Source: Carnegiea gigantea (Eukaryota; Streptophyta; Magnoliopsida; Caryophyllales; Cactaceae). From it: a stretch of 64,000 bases of DNA. The notes under the pieces are model-generated. The model ran no database searches, had not been told where the DNA came from, and saw nothing but the letters and a program-made list of their open reading frames with translations. Shown here piece by piece: positions 19,100-29,513 of the stretch. Position numbers and translations under genes: made by a program. The stretch is taken from assembly GCA_029747015.1 (NCBI GenBank), contig JAKOGI010002802.1:20754-84753 (forward strand), given 5' to 3'. Every line of letters starts with the position of its first letter. The stretch's first letter is position 1.

Positions 19100-21740
19100 T
19101 TACATGCCCTCCGTCCCTCCCGCTTCCTTCCTCCCTACTCCATTGTAGTGTACTTGGAACTGCTCATTTCCTCTGCAGGTATTAGAGAGAAGGAAAATGC
19201 GGAAGTATGTAAGATTCTCGAGACCTTTAAATTATCATCTGTGTTCGATGATGACTTGCGCCTAATTTTCCGGCCATGTCATAATTATCGCTTTGATCAT
19301 TCTTGTACGTCAGTTTTAAGACAATTAATCTCAAGTTTACTACCATTTCCGGATGATTTTACTTAATGGGCTTGAAACTGCTAGTCGGTAGGAGACTGAA
19401 AAAGAGGGGTTCATATTCCCTAATTTTGATGGTCTTGAAGCTCTCTTTTCTTCAAGTATACTGGTGTATGTGTATGTGATGCTGGCATGTGGGTATGATT
19501 TATTTTTCTGAAATTTGAAATGGGCAATCCCCATTTGCCAAATAAATCAGTAACTTGTTCATGTGTTCAGGGTTCTTTCTACTCTGACGTTCTGCGTTTT
19601 GTGTTTTAGGGTTTATGAATCTGCAGTGTTTGAAGTGGGTCTTGACTATCAAGTTTGTAAAGCCATTTATTTGATTCTAAATAAAGAAGGCATCAGCTAG
19701 GGTTGACCTTAATGGTGCTCAATTGTAGAAAAACTGTAAATTGTTGCCTTGATTTCTCAAATGACAGTTAGATCTCATTTACTGATCAAGCTTATAACGT
19801 GTTGCTTTGATTCCAAATTCAGAGGTTGGACCTGGCTTCAATATCTGTCCTTGTGACATTGCGAATTTAATGGTGATTTTCTTCCTAGCTTGTGGATCTT
19901 ATATCCAGATTGGAACGTGGCTCTTAGTCTTGGCCATTAGGATTATGTAGTACAATTTGAAAAAACAAAGATGTTTGATTGTTCTCACTTATCACGGCAG
20001 AACATTTAGGAATTCTGCCTAGTTACAAGAACTCAATGTGTCAATGAGCTATTTTGAGTCCCCATGGCCACTTATGACAAGGTTATGGTCCTGCACCTCC
20101 AAGTGGCCCCCACTTACTCCATCCCAAAGAAAAGCGAGTGGAAGTGCGATTTCAAGTCTGCTTAGACTCTAGTTTGCTGGTGTGGTCATTTATGCCTCAT
20201 TCCTAAGACTAATATGATTACTGGTCTTCTGCCTTATTTCGTTTACGATATGTTTTCTCGCTAGTGTAGTCTTTTGCCTTTGCTAAGGATAACATTTATC
20301 GAACATGTTAATGAGGTTGTTAGTCATAGCTCTCATTTTACCTTCTCTGTATTTTATACTAGCTGGAGACATTCCATTTCCAGGACAAGTCTCCCTAAAT
20401 TTTTGTCAATTGCCTCAAGTTACAAGTGAAGGATGGGATATAGACCTGGATAAGAAGGAGGCAATTACAGAATGGCTGCAAAGTTTTTGTTATCGATGAG
20501 CTTTTTTACCTGTCATGTGCATCACTTTGGTTGCTACTTATTTACAGATGAATATAAAGACGATTCCTCCTCTGGGTACGCTTCCAGTTATAAACCTTTG
20601 TCCCAGCAGTTATGATGTGCATTGCACGGTAGCGGACTACTGAAATGCATTGTCCAGAATCCTGAAAACTTTTTAGGAGCATGTGGGCTTGCTTTGATTT
20701 GTAGCACAGCTCAATATTCTCATCGATCCTTCCCTCATCTCTGCTTACCCCCCCCCCCAAAAAAAAGGGCCACATCTGATGACTTCAAGAGCCATTTTGA
20801 AATCAAAAGTTTGTATTTGTACTCTATTTTAGTAAGTTTTTTTTCTTCATTTAAACAGAAAACAACAGCAAAATATTCTCAGTACTTTTGAGGTAACTCA
20901 GTTTCTTTTGTAGTAGATTCGTACCCGTTTCATATCTGTAGCATATGCACTTTCGACATGTCTCTTAGCTTCCCAATATCAGTCAACCATTGTCCATAGA
21001 ACAAGCTGAGTCATTGTGATTTTGCAGAGTTTCCTCCCTTCCCTTTTTGTTGGGTTGGGGGTGGGGTGTTTAAAAAATTTATGGGCCAATTATTATGCAT
21101 TCATGTTGACAAATTGTGATTGATTGGGAAACGGCGAACGCAGCAAAAAATTTGTAGTCGATTTGAATCAATGATGGTCGGATATTCTTTAAACTCTCCT
21201 TGTAATCTGTTATCCTCATTTCACTTGAAACAGGTTGGCGGGCCATTTTTCAAAACCCAAAATTCAAAAAATCTCAAGCGGTTTATAGAGACTGAAGTTG
21301 TTGCATGACAGCAAGGTTAACACTTCTGTTAAAGTTGTCATGGTTTACTACATTTTGCCGTCCTAGTTAGCAAATGTCATTTGCAGTTTATATGTGCTTT
21401 TATTTATTTTTTTTAATTATACAAAATACAAGTTCTTCAGTTTTTGGCCAGTTCTTTTAGTAAAGATGAACTTGAACCATCAGAAACCCAAAGTTCTTTT
21501 AAATTAAGAAAGGACTAGCTGACGAGCCAGTTTTTCTAAAACAGTATTAGCACTTCATTCTTGATGATTCGGCTTTTGGTACTTTTAGTTAAGGGGTTCA
21601 ATTAGGGGGGGGGGTGTTCAAAGAGTGGGGGACCTCTTGAGATGGGTTGTGCTTCTGTGTAGCCCAAGGTTAGCTGGTCTCTTATGATTATTGAAGGTCT
21701 GATGTGGTCATGTTGATATGTGTGATTATTGTTAACAAAT
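19100..21740. other. Spacer with weak coding-like segments on the plus strand
   Basis: No gene can be assembled with confidence. Short open stretches preceded by pyrimidine-rich AG sites occur at 19187-19366 (GIREKENAEVCKILETF), 19611-19690 (VYESAVFEVGLDYQVCKAI) and 20384-20499 (DIDLDKKEAITEWLQSF). They read like protein but end in stops. They may be remnants of an unrecognised gene. A C10A8 run is at about 20750. Confidence 0.35.
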
Positions 21741-21782
21741 GTCCCACGTCAAGCTTTGTAAAACTATTGTCTGCTTTATAAG
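21741..21782 (+). promoter_or_regulatory. U6-type Pol III promoter (USE and TATA)
   Basis: GTCCCACGTC (21741-21750) resembles the plant snRNA upstream sequence element, consensus RTCCCACATCG. TTTATAAG (21775-21782) is a TATA box about 25 bp downstream of it and about 23-30 bp before the U6 start. The short USE-TATA spacing is typical of Pol III-transcribed U6 genes in plants (established knowledge). Confidence 0.75.
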
Positions 21783-21804
21783 TATGCGGCATAAGCATTT
21801 GCAT

Positions 21805-21907
21805 GTCTCTTTGGAGACATCTGATAAAATTGGAACAATATAGAGAAGATAGCATGGCCCCTGTGCAAGGATGACACGCACAAATCGAGAAATGGTCCAA
21901 ATATTTT
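21805..21907 (+). ncRNA. U6: U6 snRNA-like gene, probably a pseudogene
   Basis: About 100 nt are recognisable as U6: a 5' stem-loop, the AAAATTGGAAC region, AGCATGGCCCCTG, the conserved block from GCAAGGATGACACGCACAAA to CGAGAAATGGTCC, and a terminal T run. Compared with the plant U6 I remember, it has several changes, mostly C-to-T or G-to-A. One alters the invariant ACAGAGA box to ATAGAGA, and one T is missing from the following GATTAGC. The 5' stem keeps pairing (GTCTC/GAGAC instead of GTCCC/GGGAC). U6 is the catalytic-centre RNA of the spliceosome, and the ACAGAGA change would probably disable it, although promoter and terminator look usable. Confidence 0.8.
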
Positions 21908-22368
21908 TATTTAGAAAGGATTAATGTTAGATATTCTCTACATTTCACACTTGTTTCGGAGACAGAAATCTGAAGTAATACTTGTTAAAATTTTGGCTTC
22001 ACAACTGCAGTGCTGTACTTGTTCAATTGTTGAAAGAATATAGAAGTACTTGCACAACCAATTCTTTGTTTTGTTGAAGCGAATGAAAGCTGGCTAAAAA
22101 TTCTGGTTCATTTGAACGTAGACACGCACAAATCGAGAAATGGTCCAAATATTTTTATTTAGAAAGGATTAATGTTAGATATTCTCTACATTTCACACTT
22201 GTTTTGGAGACAGAAATCTGAAGTAATACTTGTTAAAATTTTGGCTTCACAACTGCAGTGCTGTACTTGTTCAATTGTTGAAAGAATATAGAAGTACTTG
22301 CACAACCAATTCTTTGTTTTGTTGAAGCGAATGAAAGCTGGGTAAAAATTCTGGTTCATTTGAACGTA
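21873..22368 (+). repeat. 248-bp tandem duplication including the U6 3' end
   Basis: 21873-22120 is repeated at 22121-22368 with only about two differences. The unit starts inside U6 (GACACGCACAAATCG) and carries the last 35 nt of U6, its terminator and about 210 bp of flank. The second copy is therefore a promoterless U6 tail. The high identity implies a recent event. Confidence 0.93.
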
Positions 22369-23813
22369 ATGTCTGCAAAGGTTGAAAGTGGCACGAAAGT
22401 ATTTTATCTCACGGGTGTGTGAGAGACCCGGCCGGGGGGGGAGGTTGACTTTGATTGCTTGAGTTCAGGAGTGGGTGCCTTTGCTAATGCTAGAGGTTTT
22501 GTCCCCTAATTTTATGCCTCGAACAGGTCCTGAGAGCCTGCTGACTCTGTCGTGGTCTTGTTAACCCCCCTCCCCGGAAAAAGAGGTTTGTCCCACTGTG
22601 AAAACAGCGGCCTTTTTAGTTACCCCCAGGAAAAAGGTGATTGACAAAGCCAAGGCAATGACATTGAAGGGGAATGTGGAATGTGATTGGTAATATATGG
22701 TGATTATTGAACGGTTTCCTTAGAAGGAATAGCTTCTAACAGCAAGCTATGCCTTACAGACCTTAGTCCGGGGGATTGTTTGTAGTTTTTCATGAACTCC
22801 AGGCCTCTAGCCTGCCTATTATGCATCTTTTTAGGGGGGTATTGATCTACCAAAATAGGATTCCATCTTGAATTCCAAGGTTAGGCTTGATATAAGAGTT
22901 GTCTATCGCATTGGGAACCGACAAGCTGCAATTAGGAAATAGACATTGGTGTTTCTCACTTTGTCTTCATGTAGCACTGCTGCATGTCTTTTAGTACTAG
23001 CAATATGGTAAGATTTGAAAGTTCTAAAGTGATATCTTATTATCTAGTAGAATCCTACGATCCTTATAGAATTTGGGTTTACAGTAAGTTGTCTCAATGT
23101 AGATATCTGATGAATTGAGATGATGCAGGTAAAACTTGGCTTGACCCATTACGAAATCCTGATGTAGGGTGGGTTAACCTAGATATGAATTGGGCTGGTT
23201 GTGTCGCCCCACCCCTGGGAGGGGGTAGGGGTGGGGCAAAACTTAGAAAAAGAGGGAAGTGGCTGCTTGGGAAGATCAAACGAGCTTGTTCTTGATCAAG
23301 CTTTACAGATGGTATAGATCTATTTGTTTCTGAAGCTGGGTGTAGGTGTATCGGGCTAACCACCTCTAGAAAAGGAGAAGATTAGCTTGCCCCTTGCGCG
23401 AGGAAGATGTGCACAAATTGATGAGCGGTTGAAAGCTTTTTTTTTGGGGGGGTAAAATTTTATTCATACTTCAGAAAGATTGCATTCAGGATATCAAACT
23501 CCTGAATAAAATTTCTTGTATGCTTTATCAATTATGATAGCACGACATGTAAGTCTCAATGGTAAACAAAGTATGTTGGTCTGTGCTATATTTTTGTGCT
23601 TGCACTCTAACTCCAATCATAACAACTTTTTTGCTGCTTTATCTTGTGTATTAGCAGGTTGATTATTGTGGTCTTCTCCGCCCTGCTTACTTGACAGTCT
23701 GAAAAGAATCTCTCTCCAAGCCTAACCATCTAGAGAGGCTGCTTCATTTTTGTCTCTTATCATAAAATGCATCAAGTTTCTAGTACCAGTTTATGACATT
23801 TAACCTTACCTTT
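22369..23813. other. Noncoding spacer between U6-like and U2 genes
   Basis: No gene recognised. Contains G-rich runs (about 22433, 23215-23237) and a T8G7 junction near 23440. It lies upstream of U2. Confidence 0.55.
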
Positions 23814-23866
23814 GCCCCACATCGGAGGAAGAAATAACGCAAAGACTTAAAGAAAAGATAAAAGAA
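23814..23866 (+). promoter_or_regulatory. U2 snRNA promoter (USE and TATA-like)
   Basis: GCCCCACATCG (23814-23824) matches the plant USE with one change at its second base. GATAAAAGAA (23857-23866) is a weak TATA-like box about 30 bp before the start. The 33-bp gap between them fits Pol II-type snRNA genes such as U2, in contrast to the shorter gap of the U6 gene upstream. Confidence 0.72.
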
Positions 23867-23889
23867 TGGTTCTTGACATTCTGCAAAGC

Positions 23890-24085
23890 ATACCTTTCTC
23901 GGCCTTTTGGCTAAGATCAAGTGTAGTATCTGTTCTTATCAGTTTAATATCTGATATGTGGGTTATCGACCCACAATGATATTAAATTAACTTTTTGAGG
24001 GGGAGGGTCCACCACAGTAGCTGGCTACTGGGACCCTCAAGTGTTGCCCATGTGCGGCACTACTACATGGGCCTGGTGCACCCCA
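23890..24085 (+). ncRNA. U2: U2 spliceosomal snRNA gene
   Basis: The first 67 nt are the invariant U2 5' domain, from ATACCTTTCTCGGCC to ATCTGATATG. This includes the GTAGTA that pairs with the intron branch site and the stem IIa region. It is followed by a perfect stem IIb (GTGGGTTATCGACCCAC), an Sm-like AACTTTTTGAGG, a strong stem III (AGGGTCC/GGACCCT with CAGTAGC/GCTACTG) and stem IV (GCCCATGT/ACATGGGC). Length is about 196 nt, as expected for plants. The 3' half differs from the Arabidopsis version I remember but the stems are kept. A 3'-end-box-like AGACGAA lies at 24095-24101. It could be functional. Confidence 0.88.
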
Positions 24086-26150
24086 CCAAATCACAGACGA
24101 AGCTTTTGTTTGTCTAGGCTGACATAGACTTGGGTAGGGGTTCCGGTAAAAAATGACCAATTGTCGTCCAGAGGACCAGAACTGGTACTGGCTATTAGGT
24201 GAGAACCTATGATCATTGTTAGTTCCTACGTCATAATAATTTCAGTGAATTTTATATGCTAATGGCTGTAATTTCAATCGAATTTTGCAATCTCGGTATT
24301 TCATTCACAATGTAGCATGCAGACACAATGTCAGCATAGCATGTGGGCACCTATGCTGTATGGGACGCTTAAGAAGATAATTTAATTTGGATCTTAAGTG
24401 CCATGTGCCTAGTTACCTCGATTTTTCTTTTATTTTTTGTCCCATAATCAGAACTCGATTGTGTGTTGAATTTTGTTTCGATATTTTCATTGGTTCAGTA
24501 GGAGATATGTAGGCGCCAAAGATGTTCTAGAGCGATAGGCGATTCATGGAGCAAGCATTTTTGATGTAAGACTGAATAAAATTTGATAGTTCCTTCTGGG
24601 ACAGTGCAGTGCGTGGTATTTTGTTATTTCCCAAGAATACCTTATACTGATTGTGTGTGAAATGCATTTAATATCGTCGAAACTTGAAAAGCGTCTAGGA
24701 AACAAACAACACAATTCTGGAAGAGGAGGTCATATTTGCATATTGTCCAGGATGCTAGATTATTCTACAATTGTCATATTTTAGATTGAACCCCTTTAGT
24801 TGGTCTTGAAACTGAAGCCTCCCTCGTCAGTGGCGACTGCACTTTTGCCCAACCCCCCTCCGCCTCCCCGGCCTCGCAACAGCTGTGGCCTCATTTGATA
24901 GATATTGTGGTGAAGTTTACACAACTGTTTTCATGTGATAATGTTTGGAATTCTGCAGGGCATTGTGATTAGCAACAGCTGTGGCCTCATTAGATATCTT
25001 GCAGAATCTATTGTGAAGTTCACACCACAACCATTTTGATGTGAAAATGTTTGGAATTGGAATTGATAGGGGTCGCGCGGACGCAGGCCCCCACTGCCAC
25101 AAATTATGACGTATGCTCTCCCGCTTTGGGGAGACGTTAGGAAGGCACACCTCCCAAGTGCAATGGAGGCCACCTACCCAGGCCATGAGCCCTCTTGATC
25201 ACACATTGACCCCATCCAGGTAAGTATGTTTCTTGGTCATTGGCATTTTTCTTTTATAGTTAGTCGGGCCTTTTGCCTTATTGTTATTCCTATGATGTGG
25301 GTCCGTCCCAAGCATGTTTGGAAACTTTAAACAAACAGAATGCTAGCTAACGGTTGGGGTACCATTCTTGCTGATATACTGTTTGGTATCTTTGCTTAAT
25401 GGATAAGACCATGTAGCAAGGCAAGCATATCACTTATTCAAACCATCAGGAACTTTAATATGAAGGTAATTAAAATAGATGAAGTCAACCCCTTAAAAAT
25501 GGTTGACGTTGATGGAACTGAGATAGGGCTTACAAGGCTCATTGAGTTTTAAGTGGTGTGGTTTGCTTCTTGTCTTAATCTCCTCTCTCTCTCTCTCTCT
25601 CTCTCTGTCTCGGGATTCTTTCCTTGCGTCTTAAAAACGAGAAGTTTCTCATTTGCCACATCTCCTGAACTTCCTCACCTCTGTTTCCCGTGGTTATTAG
25701 CCTATTTGTTATTGCTTGGTGGTTCTTATTTGTCGCTATTGAAAGTGGTCTAGCTGGAACAAATGCTGGACGCAATTGGCACTTCTGAAGATAGCCTAGA
25801 TAGCCCCAACTAAGCTTGTGCATACCTTACTTACCATTGAATGGAGAAGTGTGTTCCCACCTCATCCTGATTGAATTGCATATTTATTTTGTGGAAGTAC
25901 AGATTGCTTTTCTTTCGGTGAAAATTAGGGGTTGAATTGTTAACTATGTGCTTCGTGCCTGGACCAAGGCTCAGAACACAAATATACACCGTTTGACTTT
26001 CCCATTCAAAATGCATGCTAGTACAATGTACAGTAAATCACATCATGGAATAATGTAAGGATCAGACATCATAAGTGGGGACTGGTATACAATAGAAGAA
26101 TATAGAGACAAGGTTTTTTTGCAGCATGAAAGATGCAGAACTCTTTGATG
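24086..26150. other. Noncoding spacer between U2 and the DUF1262 gene
   Basis: Contains an imperfect direct repeat of about 85-90 bp (24876-24957 and 24972-25062, both starting GCAACAGCTGTGGCCTCATT) and a (CT)n run at 25580-25606. Short open frames around 24917-25186 and 25553-25823 have no recognisable content. The end next to 26150 should hold the 3' UTR of the DUF1262 gene. Confidence 0.55.
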
Positions 26151-27731
26151 TCACTCCCAGTTGCCCCTGAGCTGATGAGTGTGCCTGAAATCATATGTTA
26201 ACACCAGGCTCCCATCATTCCTCCTCAGCACAAAACTCTCGACCATCACATAGCACCCATAACTTGTCCCCATCCCTCCATATTCCTCCTCTTTCACTAC
26301 CCTTACCTGCTTCTCTTTCCCTTTCACCCATCCACCTCTTTCTTCCTCCCACACCATTCTTTCCACTATAAGTTTGCTCAGCCCCACCTCAGCTTCTGCT
26401 CCTTTATTTCCATCTATAGTCTTAAACCATACAACCCCTGTTGCATCATTCTGCTCGACCTGCATAGCTTCATTGCCGCCAATTCTTACCATCTCTGTTG
26501 GAACCACCACATCTATATTTATGGCCCTGTTTGCCTGACCGCAGCTATTCTGAGTGGTGTAAAAGCGCTCCCATCGCTGCTCGAGTGTCATCTCGTAGAA
26601 TACTGATATCTGAACTTGATCTTTCTCTGTCCCTTCTTTGATGAACATAAAAGGGCAGTACCACTTGCCAACTACCACAGAGTTTGAAGATTCTTGAGAG
26701 AGTGGGAAACTGAAGTCTGGAAGATGAGCACGAAGGGCAAAGTCAAGCCCATGAGCCTCTCCCATGATGAAGTTTTTTGGGGTTTGACCACTCATCTCCC
26801 ATCCATGTCTACGTAGGAAGCGTGGAGGGTGACCATCCGGAGCAATGGATTGGGCCACCAACATTTTGCTGTTGGTGCATGTGTTTTTTGTGGAGAATTC
26901 AAACTGCTGATATATGTCATCAGGATCGAAGGGCCTCGGTTTGACATCTCGCACACGTGGAAAGAAGAAACAGCAGGTGCCCATGTCTTCTTCCTTTGAG
27001 CTTGCATATGCCTCCCTGCGGCCAAACCCAAATTGTCGAAAATCATGCACATAGAACAATATTTAGTGCTGGACTAGGCTTAGACAAACTGATCCATAAT
27101 TCATTAAATATACTGAAACTAGATCCAGCCTAGGCTGAAGCAAAGCAACTTGATGTTGAACAAACCAACCAGAACCAGAAGGTTGCTGACCCAATCCAAT
27201 ATTTGTCAAATCAGTAATGGTGACAATTGTTGACGATGACCAGGTTATTGACAAACCAATAGATAATCTGTGTGCCTCAGTCCAAACTAATTGATAGGAT
27301 ATAACCCAGCTAGAACAGCCCATGTGTTAAATTCAGAAAAAATCATGCATTTATACAGTCTGGTTATTGAACTTTGGAAGTTATGCATATTAATTGCAGG
27401 ATATTCGAGCTTACCCTTTACGCTTCCCATCTGCCTTGATTGCATAGTACCGGTTGGACGATAATGGCTGATTGACCACGGGTATCAGATACACTTTATC
27501 ATAGGTATGATAACCACCTTGGTCGCTATGAACATGGTATTCGATGGTTAGGAGCTTGTTTTGAGGAAAAGGGAGATCCTTGATAGATGGATTTTTGCAC
27601 AATCCGAAACAGCATGTGGGGGTGGACTCCTCGTCTTGGAGCACCAAGTACCCAGAATTTGGACCTTCTGGAGGTAATGAAATGGCTTCTGGGGCATTCT
27701 TGTAAAGAGACAAGGGTCTAGTCGTATACAT
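26151..27731 (-). CDS. DUF1262 family protein, intact two-exon gene
   Basis: Exon 1 is 27415-27731 and exon 2 is 26151-27015, separated by a 399-bp GT-AG intron. The 1,182-nt coding sequence gives 393 residues. The junction rebuilds a Gly codon (GG|G), giving KGEAYASS as expected for the family. The protein starts MYTTRPLSLYK; exon 1 carries LPFPQNK and QPLSSNRYY. Exon 2 has a Cys pair (TCCFFFP), FLRRHGWEM, GKWYCPFMFIKEG, MTLEQRWE and the C-terminal LTYDFRHT. No signal peptide or membrane segment is seen, so a soluble intracellular protein is likely. Members are plant-specific and occur in clusters; the biochemical role is unknown to me. This is the only undamaged copy among at least four in the window, all on this strand. 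Confidence 0.92.
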
Positions 27732-29446
27732 TTTCGCCCTTTAAAACTCCGCTCCCAACTGATTCTCCCCCTGTTTTTTTGCTTGCTTATGATTATAGAT
27801 CTGGGAAAGAATTGCGATCAACCTTGTGTGTGTGTGTGTGTATATCTCCTTTGCGATAGAATGGATGTGATGTGTTCGAATAAGTGAAGTATTCTAAAGA
27901 AAAAAACTTAGTATCTTGGACAGGATTATTTACTGATCTTACTTAAGTTTGCTTAGAGTACGCAAAAGTTTAAGCATCAAAGATCCATTCCATCGTGCAA
28001 ACCAGCCACATATGAGTGTTTTAGTTTAAATTCTCCACTATGAGTGCTCCTCTCAAAAACACGCTTCACTTTATTTCAACAGCCAAACGATGTTAAAATG
28101 AAATGATTCTTCCATTCAATTTACTTTGCTATACTAAAAAAAATTATAGTTTGACATTGAAAATTGAAAATTTAGGAATGGAATATAATTGCAAACTAAG
28201 TTTCAGGAAGAAAAAAATGCTACACCATTTAAATCTGACCAATCTTTATTTGTAGAACAATGTCATCAAAACTCCTCAATGTGCTTATCATCTTCAATGA
28301 TATCACCCTTGCACAAAGGATTAATTAGATTTAAAATATTAGCATTTTATTTAATTGAATAGAACCCGCTTATTTGCACCTGTGACATTGTAATGGATAT
28401 GTTTCAAATGTGTATGATCAAGTTTAGATCCGACAAAAAAATTTGTACCTGTTGAAAACCTGCAAAACTTATTCCAATGGGAATAGATATGGGTATTAAA
28501 AATGAGGGAAAAAAATATGGGATGGGTGTTGCTAAAACAAGTATAAGTATGCGTATGAGTATATGCTATATAGCTTCCACTCACCCCATACCCATTTTAT
28601 CAATATCCGCCTCATACTTGCCGATATCTCTCTATATAAAACTTGTACCTGTTTATTTAAAGTTCTAATTGTATTATATTTAAGACTCTAGTAGGACATT
28701 TTGTTATAAACTAAAACTATGGAGTGTTAATTTTTTGCTTGAATTTAGAACTATTAGTTGTGTTTGGCGGATATGATATTTTGTTGGAAGCTTGGTGTTC
28801 ATGTGACATATTAATTATTTGGTGCTGAATATGGATATAAGCTGAGTTTACTTCATTTTAGTTTATATGTACGAGAATAAAACCCACATAGCCGCCATAC
28901 ACATTGTATATGCGTGTGAGTATAGTTTTATAATTTCGATGGATATAGATATGGGTATTAATTTTGAAAATGAATATAGGTAAGGGTATGGTTAAACCTG
29001 CCTTGTACTTGCCCCATTACCACCCTCATCAAGAAGTTGATATATACTTGCACACACAAAACAATTTTTTTGTATTTTTATAACTTAACTAGGCCTACTA
29101 TCTTGTGATCCTAGGTTATTATTTCTCGATAGATACTTTTTCCTCATTGAATTAGTTTCAAATATATAAGTACCCTTTCTTTCTAAAAAAGATTTTCAAT
29201 ATTCATAAACATATAATGCAATTTATGAAGAATAATACTACATATTTGCATCAACTTTTCCATTTTAAAGATTAAGAATATTCTAATAAGTGCTTTACAT
29301 AAATATAAATAAATCATCTGAAAATAAATAATTGTTATTCTCAATTCTCAATCAAGCGCGTGGAAAAAGCGCCTCCCCCAATATTCTATGTTTTTTCTTG
29401 ATGTGATTTAAAAGGAAAAAAAAAAAAAAAAAAAAACCAACCCCAC
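27732..29446. other. Upstream region of the DUF1262 gene and AT-rich spacer
   Basis: Should include the DUF1262 promoter, but no convincing TATA box is seen. Contains (TG)8 at 27825-27840, a possible hAT-type terminal remnant ending near 29035, and an A21 run at 29416-29436 just before duplication unit 2 begins. No genes seen. Confidence 0.5.
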
Positions 29447-29513
29447 AAATGTGCAGTGCAACTATTGTAAAAAGCAAGGGCATACCATTGATAAATGTTA
29501 CAAGTTACAAAGA

